Below are positions 22,568 through 31,700 of a stretch of DNA of 64,000 nucleotides, in pieces (the first letter of the stretch is position 1; the number at the start of each line of letters is the position of its first letter). Below the pieces are notes generated by a model. That model had not been told where the DNA came from. It ran no database searches and saw only the letters and a list, made by a program, of their open reading frames with translations. Both the position numbers and the translations under genes were made by a program. The stretch comes from Spiribacter salilacus (GTDB lineage: Bacteria > Pseudomonadota > Gammaproteobacteria > Nitrococcales > Nitrococcaceae): NCBI RefSeq assembly GCF_009649225.1, contig NZ_WJPP01000002.1, positions 248,001 through 312,000 on the forward strand, in the 5' to 3' direction.

Positions 22568-23851
22568 TTAGCTTGCCTTTTGCGCTGCCGCTAATGCTTG
22601 CTCAACGTCTGCCAAAATATCGTCAATATGCTCAATACCCACCGATATGCGCACCATGTCGCGACTTACCCCAGCGGTTGCCAGCTCTTCGTCATTCAGC
22701 TGCCGATGAGTGGTTGTAGCCGGGTGGCAGGCCAGTGATTTGGCATCACCAATATTCACCAAGCGGGTAATCAGCTGCAGGGCATCAATAAAATGCGCAC
22801 CGCCTACTTCACCCCCCGTAATGCCAAAGCTCAAAATACCCCCGGCATTACCGCCCATGTACTTTTGCACCAGCGGGTAATAAGGGCTATTGGACAATCC
22901 CGCATAGTTGACCCAATTCACGCCCGCATGCCCACTCAGATACTCGGCAACGGCCTGCGCGTTTTCACCATGACGTGCCATGCGCAGCGGCACCGTTTCT
23001 ATACCCTGCATCAGCAAAAACGCATTCATTGGCGAAAGTGCTGCACCCATGTTGCGCAATGGCGCCACACGACAACGGCCAATAAACGCCGCCGGGCCCA
23101 GCGCATCGGTATATACCACGCCGTGATAAGAAGGATCAGGCTCGGTTAGCATGGGGTATTTATCGGCATGATCGGCCCAGGGGAATTGCCCTGAATCAAC
23201 AATCACACCCCCTACCGTTGTGCCATGGCCACCCATGGCCTTGGTCAGTGAATGCACCACAATATCTGCCCCATGCTCAATGGGCCGCCAAAGCACCGGC
23301 GTGGGCACGGTGTTATCAACGATCAGCGGCACCCCATGGCGGTGCGCCATGGCCGCCAAGGCTTCAATATCCACCACATTGCCACTGGGGTTACCCACCG
23401 TTTCGCAATAAACGGCTTTGGTTTTTGCGTCGATCAGCGCTTCCATGGCTGCGGGATCATCAGCGCTGGCAAACCGCACCTCAATACCCATATTCGGCAT
23501 GGCATGCGCAAACAGATTGTAGGTGCCGCCGTAGAGCTGGCTGGTGGTTACGATGTTATCGCCCACGCGCGTAATGCATTGAATGGCATACGTGATAGCC
23601 GCCATGCCTGAGGCCAGCGCTAAGCCCGCAATACCGCCTTCCATATCGGCAACGCGCTGCTCCAGCGCGGCATTGGTTGGGTTCATGATGCGCGAGTAAA
23701 TATTACCCTCAACCTTTAAATCGAAAAGATCGGCACCATGCTGCGTATCATCAAATGCATACGAGGTGGTTTGGTAAATGGGCACAGCAACCGCCTTAGT
23801 GGTGGGGTCTGGCGAATAGCCGCTGTGAATTGCCTTGGTTTCAAGTTTCAT
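22568..23851 (-). CDS. metY: O-acetylhomoserine aminocarboxypropyltransferase (sulfhydrylase)
   Basis: PLP enzyme of the Cys/Met metabolism family that makes homocysteine from O-acetylhomoserine and sulfide (direct sulfhydrylation for methionine) in the cytoplasm. The 427 residues fit MetY, which is longer than MetB/MetC/MetZ (~390-400). Seen motifs: KAIHSGYSPDP and PIYQTTSYAF at the N-terminus, YSRIMNPTN, the ASGMAAI phosphate-binding region, IVDNTVPTP, and the PLP lysine K204 in HSLTKAMGGHG. The C-terminus has NIGDAKSLACHPATTTH and MVRISVGIEHIDD. A TAGGAGGAACACGGT ribosome site precedes the ATG. The gene is divergent from the sensor kinase gene (38-base gap) and followed by the TPS locus on the same strand. 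MetZ (O-succinylhomoserine) is a less likely alternative. Confidence 0.93.
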   Translation of the reverse strand: MKLETKAIHSGYSPDPTTKAVAVPIYQTTSYAFDDTQHGADLFDLKVEGNIYSRIMNPTNAALEQRVADMEGGIAGLALASGMAAITYAIQCITRVGDNIVTTSQLYGGTYNLFAHAMPNMGIEVRFASADDPAAMEALIDAKTKAVYCETVGNPSGNVVDIEALAAMAHRHGVPLIVDNTVPTPVLWRPIEHGADIVVHSLTKAMGGHGTTVGGVIVDSGQFPWADHADKYPMLTEPDPSYHGVVYTDALGPAAFIGRCRVAPLRNMGAALSPMNAFLLMQGIETVPLRMARHGENAQAVAEYLSGHAGVNWVNYAGLSNSPYYPLVQKYMGGNAGGILSFGITGGEVGGAHFIDALQLITRLVNIGDAKSLACHPATTTHRQLNDEELATAGVSRDMVRISVGIEHIDDILADVEQALAAAQKAS

Positions 23852-23889
23852 ACCGTGTTCCTCCTAGTAATGCGCTAGCATAACGCGTT

Positions 23890-25749
23890 ATGCGGTTAAT
23901 CATGTTTATCGGCTTTGGTTTTATTGCCGTATTACTCAATACACCGGTTTGGGCGGCCGAGCTCACGCCGCAAATTTATCATTGCCCAACAGACATCAAC
24001 ATCAATCAGGCAGGCGACGCTGACCGGTGCGTACTCTCCACACGCCCCGCAGACACCAGTCAGCGCTTTGATAATGCCAAGCAAACACTACGAATTACGC
24101 TGGATAATCCGCTTAATCAACCCACCAGCATTGTTCTAAGCATTCGGCCCTTTTATTTAGCTGGTATTGAGGTTTATACCTATCGCGCCGGGCAGACGAG
24201 GCTAGCCGGTGCCGGCGGTGCCCTTCACCAAGGCAGAAATTTGCACCAAACGCTGGGTGGGCATGAGTTTATCGTTAATGCGCTGCCCGGTGCGAATGAC
24301 TATCTTATTCAGCTTGATGCCCCAGGGTTTGCGCAAATCGCATTTGCTGCTCGGCTGATGCAGTCTCCAGTTGGGTTAGCCGACCATAAGCTTGGAATTA
24401 GCCTTCACCTAGGCATGCTATTAACGCTTGCTGGCCTAGCACTGATTGGCTGGCTGCTGCGCCGTGACGCCATCACTTTGCGGCTATTTTTGATTACCAT
24501 TGCCATTGTGGTGCAAGTAGGGCTGGGCAGTGGCGCCATTCCCTTAATGCTACCTACGCCTGCGCTGGTCGAAACCGCGATGATGCTGTTTATTAGCCTA
24601 GTGGCCATACGCGTGGCGCTATGGGGCTGGCTTTATCAGGGGCTAATTGCCCCGCATTTACCTAGCCGTTGGTATCGGTACAGCTGTTATTTTAGCTACG
24701 CCGCTGCGGGTATCACTGCCGGGTTGTATTTCGTCGATGCGTTAGTCGTTGCCCGGTTTCTAACCCTTTTTCTTATTCTGTTTATTCCAATCTTACATAC
24801 GGTTGGTGCGATTAAAGCTCGCTCGATTAACCCTGTTTTTAAAGCCGGGCTGGTCAGTACGCTGCTAATTTATGATGCCCTGCAGGTGGTAGCGCTGTAT
24901 TTGGTGATTATGCACAGCGCCACCACAGAGCTACCCATCCTCATCACTCGGGTGTTAGATATTGCGATTCCGCTGCTAGCCATGGCGGTGGTATTGCTAC
25001 GCAACTGGGCCACGGATCAAGAATTGGCTGCCGCCGCCCAAGCGCTGGCCAGGCAGGAGGCCCAGCTCCAATCAGAGCGAGAAAGCCAGCAAGAAAAGAG
25101 CATGCTGCTTGATATGCTGACCCACGAAATTAAAAACCCGCTAACCACCATTGGCATTGCTGCAAGCTCGCTTGAGGCGCAGTGGCCTACGCTCACAGAG
25201 CCGGTGCATAAACGCTTTGTTAATATTCAACGGGCGGTCAATACCATTGACCAAGTAATTGAGCGGTGTGACTTGAGCACAAAAATTGATGGGCAGGTCA
25301 TTGAGGTAAAGCGAACCACCGTTTCGCCCTTTAAACTAATAGAAACGCTCGCACAAAGTAATGAATCACACGTCAACCGATTGGCCCTAACCGGATCTGC
25401 CGCTACCACGGTGCAAACCGACGCCAGCCTGCTGCAAATGGTTTTAAGTAATCTGCTAGATAACGCGTTTCGTTACGCGCCAGAGCATGCTGAAATTCAT
25501 GCCAACATTAGCCAAGATGACGAACAAAACGCCGTTATCATCACAATAACCAACCCGCTAACGCCAGGCACTAGCCCCAACCCCGAGCGCTTATTTACAC
25601 GCTACTACCGCCATCATCATTCCAAGCATATTGGCGGCTCTGGGCTAGGGCTTTCGTTATGCCATCGAGTGATGTCACTGCTCGGTGGCACCATTCGTGC
25701 CACCGTTGATGACGGGCGTATTGCCTTTGAAGTTTGCTTACGCCAGTAA
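23890..25749 (+). CDS. Orphan sensor histidine kinase with 7TM-DISM-type membrane sensor
   Basis: Membrane histidine kinase, 619 residues. A signal peptide (~1-23) leads to a ~140-residue strand-rich periplasmic domain like 7TMR-DISMED2. Seven hydrophobic segments follow (~170-370; for example LFLITIAIVVQVGL and FLTLFLILFIPIL). Next come a coiled coil rich in Ala/Gln/Glu (~375-405), a HisKA domain with the phospho-acceptor H412 in THEIKNPLTTI, and an ATPase domain with N-box NLLDNAFRYAP and G-box GGSGLGLSLCHRV. DISM-type sensors generally bind small ligands such as carbohydrates; the ligand here is unknown. No response regulator lies in the window. The start has no clear ribosome site, so translation may begin at M5 or be leaderless. 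The 3' end overlaps convergent dps by 12 bases. Confidence 0.87.
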   Translation: MRLIMFIGFGFIAVLLNTPVWAAELTPQIYHCPTDININQAGDADRCVLSTRPADTSQRFDNAKQTLRITLDNPLNQPTSIVLSIRPFYLAGIEVYTYRAGQTRLAGAGGALHQGRNLHQTLGGHEFIVNALPGANDYLIQLDAPGFAQIAFAARLMQSPVGLADHKLGISLHLGMLLTLAGLALIGWLLRRDAITLRLFLITIAIVVQVGLGSGAIPLMLPTPALVETAMMLFISLVAIRVALWGWLYQGLIAPHLPSRWYRYSCYFSYAAAGITAGLYFVDALVVARFLTLFLILFIPILHTVGAIKARSINPVFKAGLVSTLLIYDALQVVALYLVIMHSATTELPILITRVLDIAIPLLAMAVVLLRNWATDQELAAAAQALARQEAQLQSERESQQEKSMLLDMLTHEIKNPLTTIGIAASSLEAQWPTLTEPVHKRFVNIQRAVNTIDQVIERCDLSTKIDGQVIEVKRTTVSPFKLIETLAQSNESHVNRLALTGSAATTVQTDASLLQMVLSNLLDNAFRYAPEHAEIHANISQDDEQNAVIITITNPLTPGTSPNPERLFTRYYRHHHSKHIGGSGLGLSLCHRVMSLLGGTIRATVDDGRIAFEVCLRQ

Positions 25750-26214
25750 GCTACGCAGCATCCATGCGGTTTTTTCATGAATCTGCATCCGCTGGGTTAG
25801 CAAATCAGCCGTTGGCTCATCGTTGGCCTTTTCGGCCAGCGGAAACACTTCCCGCGCTGTTCTGGAGACCGTTTCATGATCTCTAACCAGCTGCTTAATC
25901 ATCTCAACCGCTTCTGGTTGGCCTTCTTCTTCCGGCACAGAGGTGAGCGCCTGATACGCGCTGTAGCTGCCGGGAGCTGGCTCACCCAAAGCCCGAATGC
26001 GCTCGGCAATTTCATCTACCGCGGTGGCAAGCTCGGTGTAATGCTCCTCAAACATCAAATGCAGGGAGTTAAACATTGGGCCGGTCACATTCCAATGAAA
26101 GTTATGCGTTTTCAAATACACCGAGTAGCTATCAGCCAATACTCGGCTGAGCCCGGCGGCAATTTCTTGGCGTGCGGCGGTATCAATTCCAATATCAATT
26201 GCTGGAGATGCCAT
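25738..26214 (-). CDS. dps: Dps family ferritin-like DNA-protection protein
   Basis: Dodecameric mini-ferritin that oxidises and stores Fe(II) using hydrogen peroxide and can shield DNA in stress. Length (158 residues) is typical. The intersubunit ferroxidase ligands can be placed by alignment to E. coli Dps: H40 (NFHWNV), H52 (SLHLM), E56, D67 and E71 (DEIAE). The N-terminus is short and lacks a Lys-rich DNA-binding tail, so direct DNA binding is uncertain. A strong AGGAGG site precedes the ATG. TACAAT at 26257-26262 (minus strand) could be a -10 element, but no good -35 accompanies it. The gene follows the SMR transporter gene after 54 bases on the same strand. Confidence 0.93.
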   Translation of the reverse strand: MASPAIDIGIDTAARQEIAAGLSRVLADSYSVYLKTHNFHWNVTGPMFNSLHLMFEEHYTELATAVDEIAERIRALGEPAPGSYSAYQALTSVPEEEGQPEAVEMIKQLVRDHETVSRTAREVFPLAEKANDEPTADLLTQRMQIHEKTAWMLRSLLA

Positions 26215-26268
26215 GGATTCCTCCTAACGTTTTCCAGTCTAGTTTAAAACAATTCCATTGTAGCAGAT

Positions 26269-26601
26269 TTACGGCCCGCTCGATAGGTTTAATCCAACCA
26301 GCCCCACTACCACTAACACCATGCTAACGGCCTTAATCCAGTTCATCGACTCGCCAAAAAAGAAAATACCCACCAGCGCAACCAGCGCAACGCCTAATCC
26401 AGACCACAGCGCATACGCAATGCCAATATCCATCCGCTTTAACACCAGCGCGAACATCCAAAAGGCAAATAAGTAGCCCACCACCACAATCACACTGGGC
26501 ACGGGGCGACTAAACCCATTAGACACTTTTAACGCCGTAGTTGCTCCCACCTCGGAGAAGATCGCAAATAACAACAGCAGCCAGGCCGGTAATAAACTCA
26601 T
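26269..26601 (-). CDS. Small multidrug resistance (SMR) family transporter, EmrE-like
   Basis: Inner-membrane proton-coupled antiporter of four helices that works as a dimer, 110 residues from the chosen start. The ATG at 26601 was preferred over an in-frame TTG 14 codons upstream because it gives the standard SMR N-terminus MSLLPAWLLLLFAIFSE. E17 (FSEVGATTALK) matches the essential E14 of EmrE, and GIAYALWSGLG is the conserved helix-3 signature. The GATT and IAYALWSG sequences resemble EmrE/QacE more than the guanidinium exporter SugE/Gdx, so quaternary amines or polyamines are likelier substrates; this is inferred. It is divergent from the DUF192 gene and upstream of dps. Confidence 0.88.
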   Translation of the reverse strand: MSLLPAWLLLLFAIFSEVGATTALKVSNGFSRPVPSVIVVVGYLFAFWMFALVLKRMDIGIAYALWSGLGVALVALVGIFFFGESMNWIKAVSMVLVVVGLVGLNLSSGP

Positions 26602-26660
26602 AACCCAAAGCCTAACGGAATTGGGCAGGTTTTTCTTGAACAATATGTCAAACTAAGTCG

Positions 26661-27146
26661 ATGAAACGCTGGATTTTTCGCATTGCGGGTGGGCTGCTTT
26701 TGGCAGGCAGTATTTTATTGGCTAACCAATGGCTAACGGCTGAGCCTGTTGAACCACCTGATGTGTGGCAAAGCATGGCGGTAGGCGAAGTACAAATTCA
26801 AAGGCCTGACGGCAGCAGCGCCACGCTACCCGTGCGGATTGCTCAAACCGCATCGCAGCGCGCGCAGGGCATGCAACACCTGCCTGCCGCAATTATTCGC
26901 GAGCACCCCATTTGGTTTGCCTTTAATCAACCGCAGGTGGTGTCCTGGCACATGCGCAATGTGGCCTTACCCCTCGATATTTTATACATCGATGCCAGTG
27001 GAAGGATTATTGGCCGCGAGGTAATGCAACCCAATGGCACCGGCTACGGCATTAACGCCCCCATTACCGCCGCGCTTGAGCTAGCCGCCGGCCAAGCCGC
27101 CGATTATGGCTTGGAAGTAGGCGTGCGCTTAAGGCTTGGTCGGTAG
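26661..27146 (+). CDS. Exported DUF192 family protein
   Basis: Small protein of unknown function, 161 residues. A single N-terminal hydrophobic segment (IAGGLLLAGSILLA, ~8-21) suggests a signal peptide or anchor. The DUF192 domain covers ~40-158, with the family hallmarks RQGMQ-like QRAQGMQHLP, WFAF, the SWHMRNVALPLDILYID core, and ALEL near the end. DUF192 proteins are widespread in bacteria and often exported; their role is not established. The gene is divergent from the SMR gene and convergent with tpsA2, whose stop lies 19 bases beyond its own. No clear ribosome site or terminator is seen. Confidence 0.82.
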   Translation: MKRWIFRIAGGLLLAGSILLANQWLTAEPVEPPDVWQSMAVGEVQIQRPDGSSATLPVRIAQTASQRAQGMQHLPAAIIREHPIWFAFNQPQVVSWHMRNVALPLDILYIDASGRIIGREVMQPNGTGYGINAPITAALELAAGQAADYGLEVGVRLRLGR

Positions 27147-27165
27147 CGAATCTTTTTACAACGAG

Positions 27166-28735
27166 CTAGCGCAGCGCCAGGCGGTCATCGCCTTCCTGAT
27201 CATCATCATCCTCATTCGCTTCAGGCGGTAAGTCAATTTCAGGCGGCCGGCTAGTTGGCAGATCAACGGGTTCTACGCTAATGCCATCATCGATAATCAA
27301 GATCCGTGTGTAAGGGTATGGCCCAACGGTGGTGGCAATTTGGGCTACCGCTTGCTCAACCGATTCCTCAGAAATTCCCTCAAAGTCTGCGGCGGTGCCT
27401 GCGCCAGAGGTTACCGGTGTTGATAATTTCACTAACTCAAGGTTGCCCGTTGCAAGCGGGGCCGTTTGGCTTTGACCGTTGTTGAGCGATACAGACATCG
27501 GTACCGTGAACTGAAATCCTGGTTCAAGCGGTTCAACCAAAGTGTTTTCTGTACCCCCCCTGGATGACGGCAGCGCCAGATCACTCGGGCGTGTGCTGTC
27601 TTCTACCGTTAACGTGCCATTTATAAACGTGACTGCATAGTTAGCGCTAACGGTGCCGAATGGCTCGATCACATGCGTTCCGGCAAATGCCTCTAGGCCG
27701 CGCGGTACTGCAAAGTCGATATCCAGCGAATCGCCCGCCAACAAGCCTTGCTGCACAAAGCTAAACTCAGGGTCGGTAGGACCAAAGCGTTTAGTTTGAT
27801 CCAGCGCTCGTATTGTTAGATCGCGCGGAGTGATGTTGGCAAAGCCGCCCGTTTGACCCACGATGGTGTAATTATTGGCACCACCGCCGCCGATTACGAT
27901 GTTAGAGACTTCAATGAACTTGGCCTGACCCACATTGGGATCTTCAAATTCGGCATCAAAGTCTTGGAAGTTGATCGTACTGCCGTCAATAATCAGCGTG
28001 TTACCGCCATTGGAGGTCACACGACTCACCTGACCTTCGCCGTCTACGATGTCTGCGCGCCAGGTGTCAACCGTAGCCGCGGTCGTGGCGTCATACTGTT
28101 TGTTAGCACCAACCACAGACAACGCTAGGTCTCGCGGTGTGATGCGTGCTGAGAACTGCGGGTTGCCCTCAACCCCGCCAAAGGTGTAGTTGCCGGCGTC
28201 GTCGCCCTGCAGCGTCAGCGCATCCACAGTCACGTCCACATTGAGAATGTTGCCGTTGGCATCGCGCTTCACATCCGCCTGAGCGAACTGGCCGGTAGCG
28301 GCATCAATGGATACATCATCACCCTCAATTAACCTCTCCAGCTTCGGCTTGTCAGAGGCCGAGAACTGCGCTGCTGTGGTGCCGTCGTAAACTTTGTTTA
28401 GCGGTGTGATGCCGGAGACGATTAACTCTTTTGGCGTAATGGTGCCCACGTTGCCGCTGGCGTCATTACTGGTGAATTGATAGCCAAACACGTCGAGATC
28501 GCCATTGGAGACAGAATCAATATCCAAGCCAGATACGCTCACCAACTTGTCCTCGCCGGCATTTTTATCATCAAAGTTGGCGGTGATACCGCTGATATCC
28601 AGCGTAATGTCATCACCGTCAATCGCGCCAGCGATACTGAAGTTTTCCTCTGCTGGGTCAGCATCCTTATTTTGGTCGTATTCCTTCTCAACCAACTTGT
28701 CTTTGTCTAAACGAATCGTCAGCTCAGGGGCGATG
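27166..28735 (-). other. C-terminal YDG/MBG domain array and acidic tail of TpsA2
   Basis: Residues ~7334-7853. Successive units show EKEYD, ITPKELIVSG, LNKVYDGTTAA, ITPRDLALSV, NKQYDATTAA, ITPRDLTIRA and QTKRFGPTDPEF, matching YDG and MBG-2 type immunoglobulin-like domains. A ~130-residue unique region and a terminal Asp/Glu cluster (EANEDDDDQEGDD) follow. There is no LPXTG, YadA anchor or autotransporter barrel, as expected for a TpsA. The domains may act as a stalk or stopper at the cell surface; that is inference. Confidence 0.75.
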
Positions 28736-31700
28736 GTATAGATCAGGCCGTTTTGGTCTGTTTCGCCATGTAACGCGTCCAAACCGTCGTCAACAGAGGT
28801 GTTGTATTGCTTGAAGTTGGCGTTGCCTTCAAGGTCACCTCGGGTGTCCTCGCCAGGATCGGTTGAGTAGATTAACCAACGCGAGTCTGCATGCAGGCTG
28901 AGCGCATCTGCACCCGCGTTGTTGATAAAGTTGGCATCTGTGGCCAGCAAAATATCGCTGCCTGCGTCGGTGGTTTCTATATCACCATTTAGGGTCAGAT
29001 TACCGCCCGTGACTTGAATATCGATTTCGCCTTGCGAGGTGATACCACCCGCGGCTATTACCAGCGCATCAGCGTTGCGCAGCGTTAGGCCACCGGCCCC
29101 GATATCTGCAGCAGTTACCGAAGTAATTGTATTAGCAGATTCATCCATCGTGACCGTGCTGGCTGACTGAACATTGAGCGTATCAGCAGCCACCGCGCCT
29201 TGCGCGTCGATCACGCCAGCGGTGCCCGCGGTGAGGGTGATGTCGCGCAAGGTATCTGAGGAGGAAGACTCAACAACATCCGTAAAGGTGATGTTGCCGC
29301 CAGCAGTCGTGCCACCGGCGTTGGTCGTATCCACAACTAAGTCATCATTAAGCGTAAGCGTTCCATCAAACTCGATGGCGCCGCCAGCGCTGGTATAGGT
29401 GCTGTTGGTTGTGGTTGCGCCCGTGTAGGTTTGATTGCCACCAGTTGCCACATCATTAAGGCTGATGGTACTGGCCGTAACACTCAAAAAATGCGCGCCC
29501 GGGTCAGTTACGGCGTCCCTAAAGCTGACGGAGCCATTGGCGTTGGTGACCGTGACATTGTCATCAAGCGTTGTCGTGCCATCCACCGTAAATGCCGGGG
29601 CATCGGTGGTGTCGGTAATCTCATAAGTGCCCGCCAATGTGGTGTTGGCGTTAAAGGTCTGGGAGCCAGCACTCTCTACATCTTGCAATGACAGGGTGCT
29701 GGCCGTAATGGTCAGCGCATTGGTGGCGGTTATTTTGTTATTAACCGTCAACTCACCGAAGGCGTTGTTTGCGCCGATCGCACCCGCGGTTATCGCAACA
29801 GGCCCGGTCAGCGTTAGGTTATGTGCATCGCTATTGCCAGCGTTTTGACTGGAATCAACCGCCTGCTCAAAGGTGATCTGATTGGTATTGATGGCAAGGT
29901 TTTCAGCGATCACCACATCACCATCGAATGTCAGACTATGGGCGCCAGTAACACCACCAATTAACTCAATTTCTGAACCTGTCAGCGTGAGCCCGGCACC
30001 GAGGGTGATTGAATTGCCATAACGCTGCGTGCCGGTGGTGGTAATGCCGGTGGTGTTGATAACGATGGGCGATCTTGCATCAATCGCCAAATCAGTCAGT
30101 GCGCTAGTGCCACCCACAACCCCAGCAATTGTCGTTTCATCTTCGTCACTAATGCTGAGATCAAAGGCCCCATTCACCGTACCGTTTAAGCTAATTGTAT
30201 TGCCGCTGAGGGAGGTATTTGCGCCCAAGCTAACCGCACGATTAAAGGTTTGGCTTCCGGCAGTCATAATGGTGCCGCCATTAATTTCAATCACGCCGCC
30301 TTTACCATTGACGGTTAGTGAACTCAGCGCCCCATTATCATCCCCTAGCGCGCCATTAATAATGGTGGTACCTGCGTCGGTGAGTGTGAGGTCATGAATG
30401 CCATTAGCAGACGCCAAGGTCAGGTCTTGACCCCGTAAAACAACATCGTCGTCTAACTGAATAGAGCCGGTGTACGTTTGTGCCCCGGCAGTTACAATAT
30501 TGGCGCCCAAAAGGCTACTGCCAGACACCGATAGGCTTGCTAGCTCATCATTCGCACCGATAGCGCTGGAAAGCGTAAAGTTGCCCTGAATATCTAAGGT
30601 GCGGTTTTGGCCGGCATCGGAGTTGGCACCCGCGGTGAACACTACTTGCTCTTCTGTGCTGGAAAGTGTGGTGTTTGCACCAAGCACAACAGCATGCTCA
30701 AAGTTTTGAGTACCTGTTGTGAACACCGCCCCGCCATTAAGCTGCAGGGTGCCACCCGCCCGCGTCATTAACTGACCAAGACGATCACTGCTTGTACCAA
30801 TGGCGCCATCAAATGTAACGACACCGCCGCTTTCTACATTCAGGTCATACCCCTGCCCCGCCGCGGTTTGAACGGTACTGTCAAAGGTAATATTCGCATC
30901 GGCGGTACTATTAAGTGAGGCGTCATCAGACAGCGTGACCGCAGCACCATAGCTTTGCGCACCCGTAGTAATGATGGTGCCTTGCAGCTGAATCGTTCCA
31001 CCATCACCGCCTGTGACTGTGAGCGCACCTAGCCCCGTAAAGTCGCTACCATCGATGGCGGTCAAGCCATCAAAGTCTAGCGTCAATCCGTTGTTATTGC
31101 CGGTTACGGCACCATTTAATTCACCACTATCCCCTTTTAAGGTGATTAAGCTGCCCGTGAGCGGATCAAGGGTAATTGCGCCGTTATAGGTCTGCTTGCC
31201 CGCTGTGGTGATATCCGCCCGAATGGTGGCCGCGCCGCCAATGATCAGGTTAGTGATATTGGTCACATCACCGGCCAGTGTGGTGGCCGCATTGATGCCT
31301 AAACTGTAGTCATCACCACCCGTGTTTTCGCCATCCACACCGCCAGCACTAAAGTTTGCACCCGTAAAGGTGGTATCGTCCGCCAGCGTAACCGCGTCAT
31401 TCAATGTGATATTGCCAGCGGCATTGATTGAGCCACCCGCCACAACAACGCTGCCCGCCGCATTGGTGGTCAAGCTAGTAAGTGCATTGCCCGTGCCTTC
31501 GCCCACCGGTTTGTTGAAGCGCGTTTCACCCGCGGTGTTAATGGTCAGGGTGTGCGCGCCTGTGAGCGCCTCTGCAAAGGTGATATTGCCAGAATTGTTT
31601 GATTCAAGCAGCGTGTTGGCACCTAGCGCTACCGCTGCGTTGTAGGTTTGCGCATTCTGCGTGTTGACACTGCCACCAGAGAGAGTCAGCGAGCCATCGC

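Noticed and set aside
26602-26643. Longer N-terminus of the SMR transporter from a TTG
   Set aside because: It adds a basic 14-residue leader absent from the family; the ATG at 26601 gives the canonical length and start.
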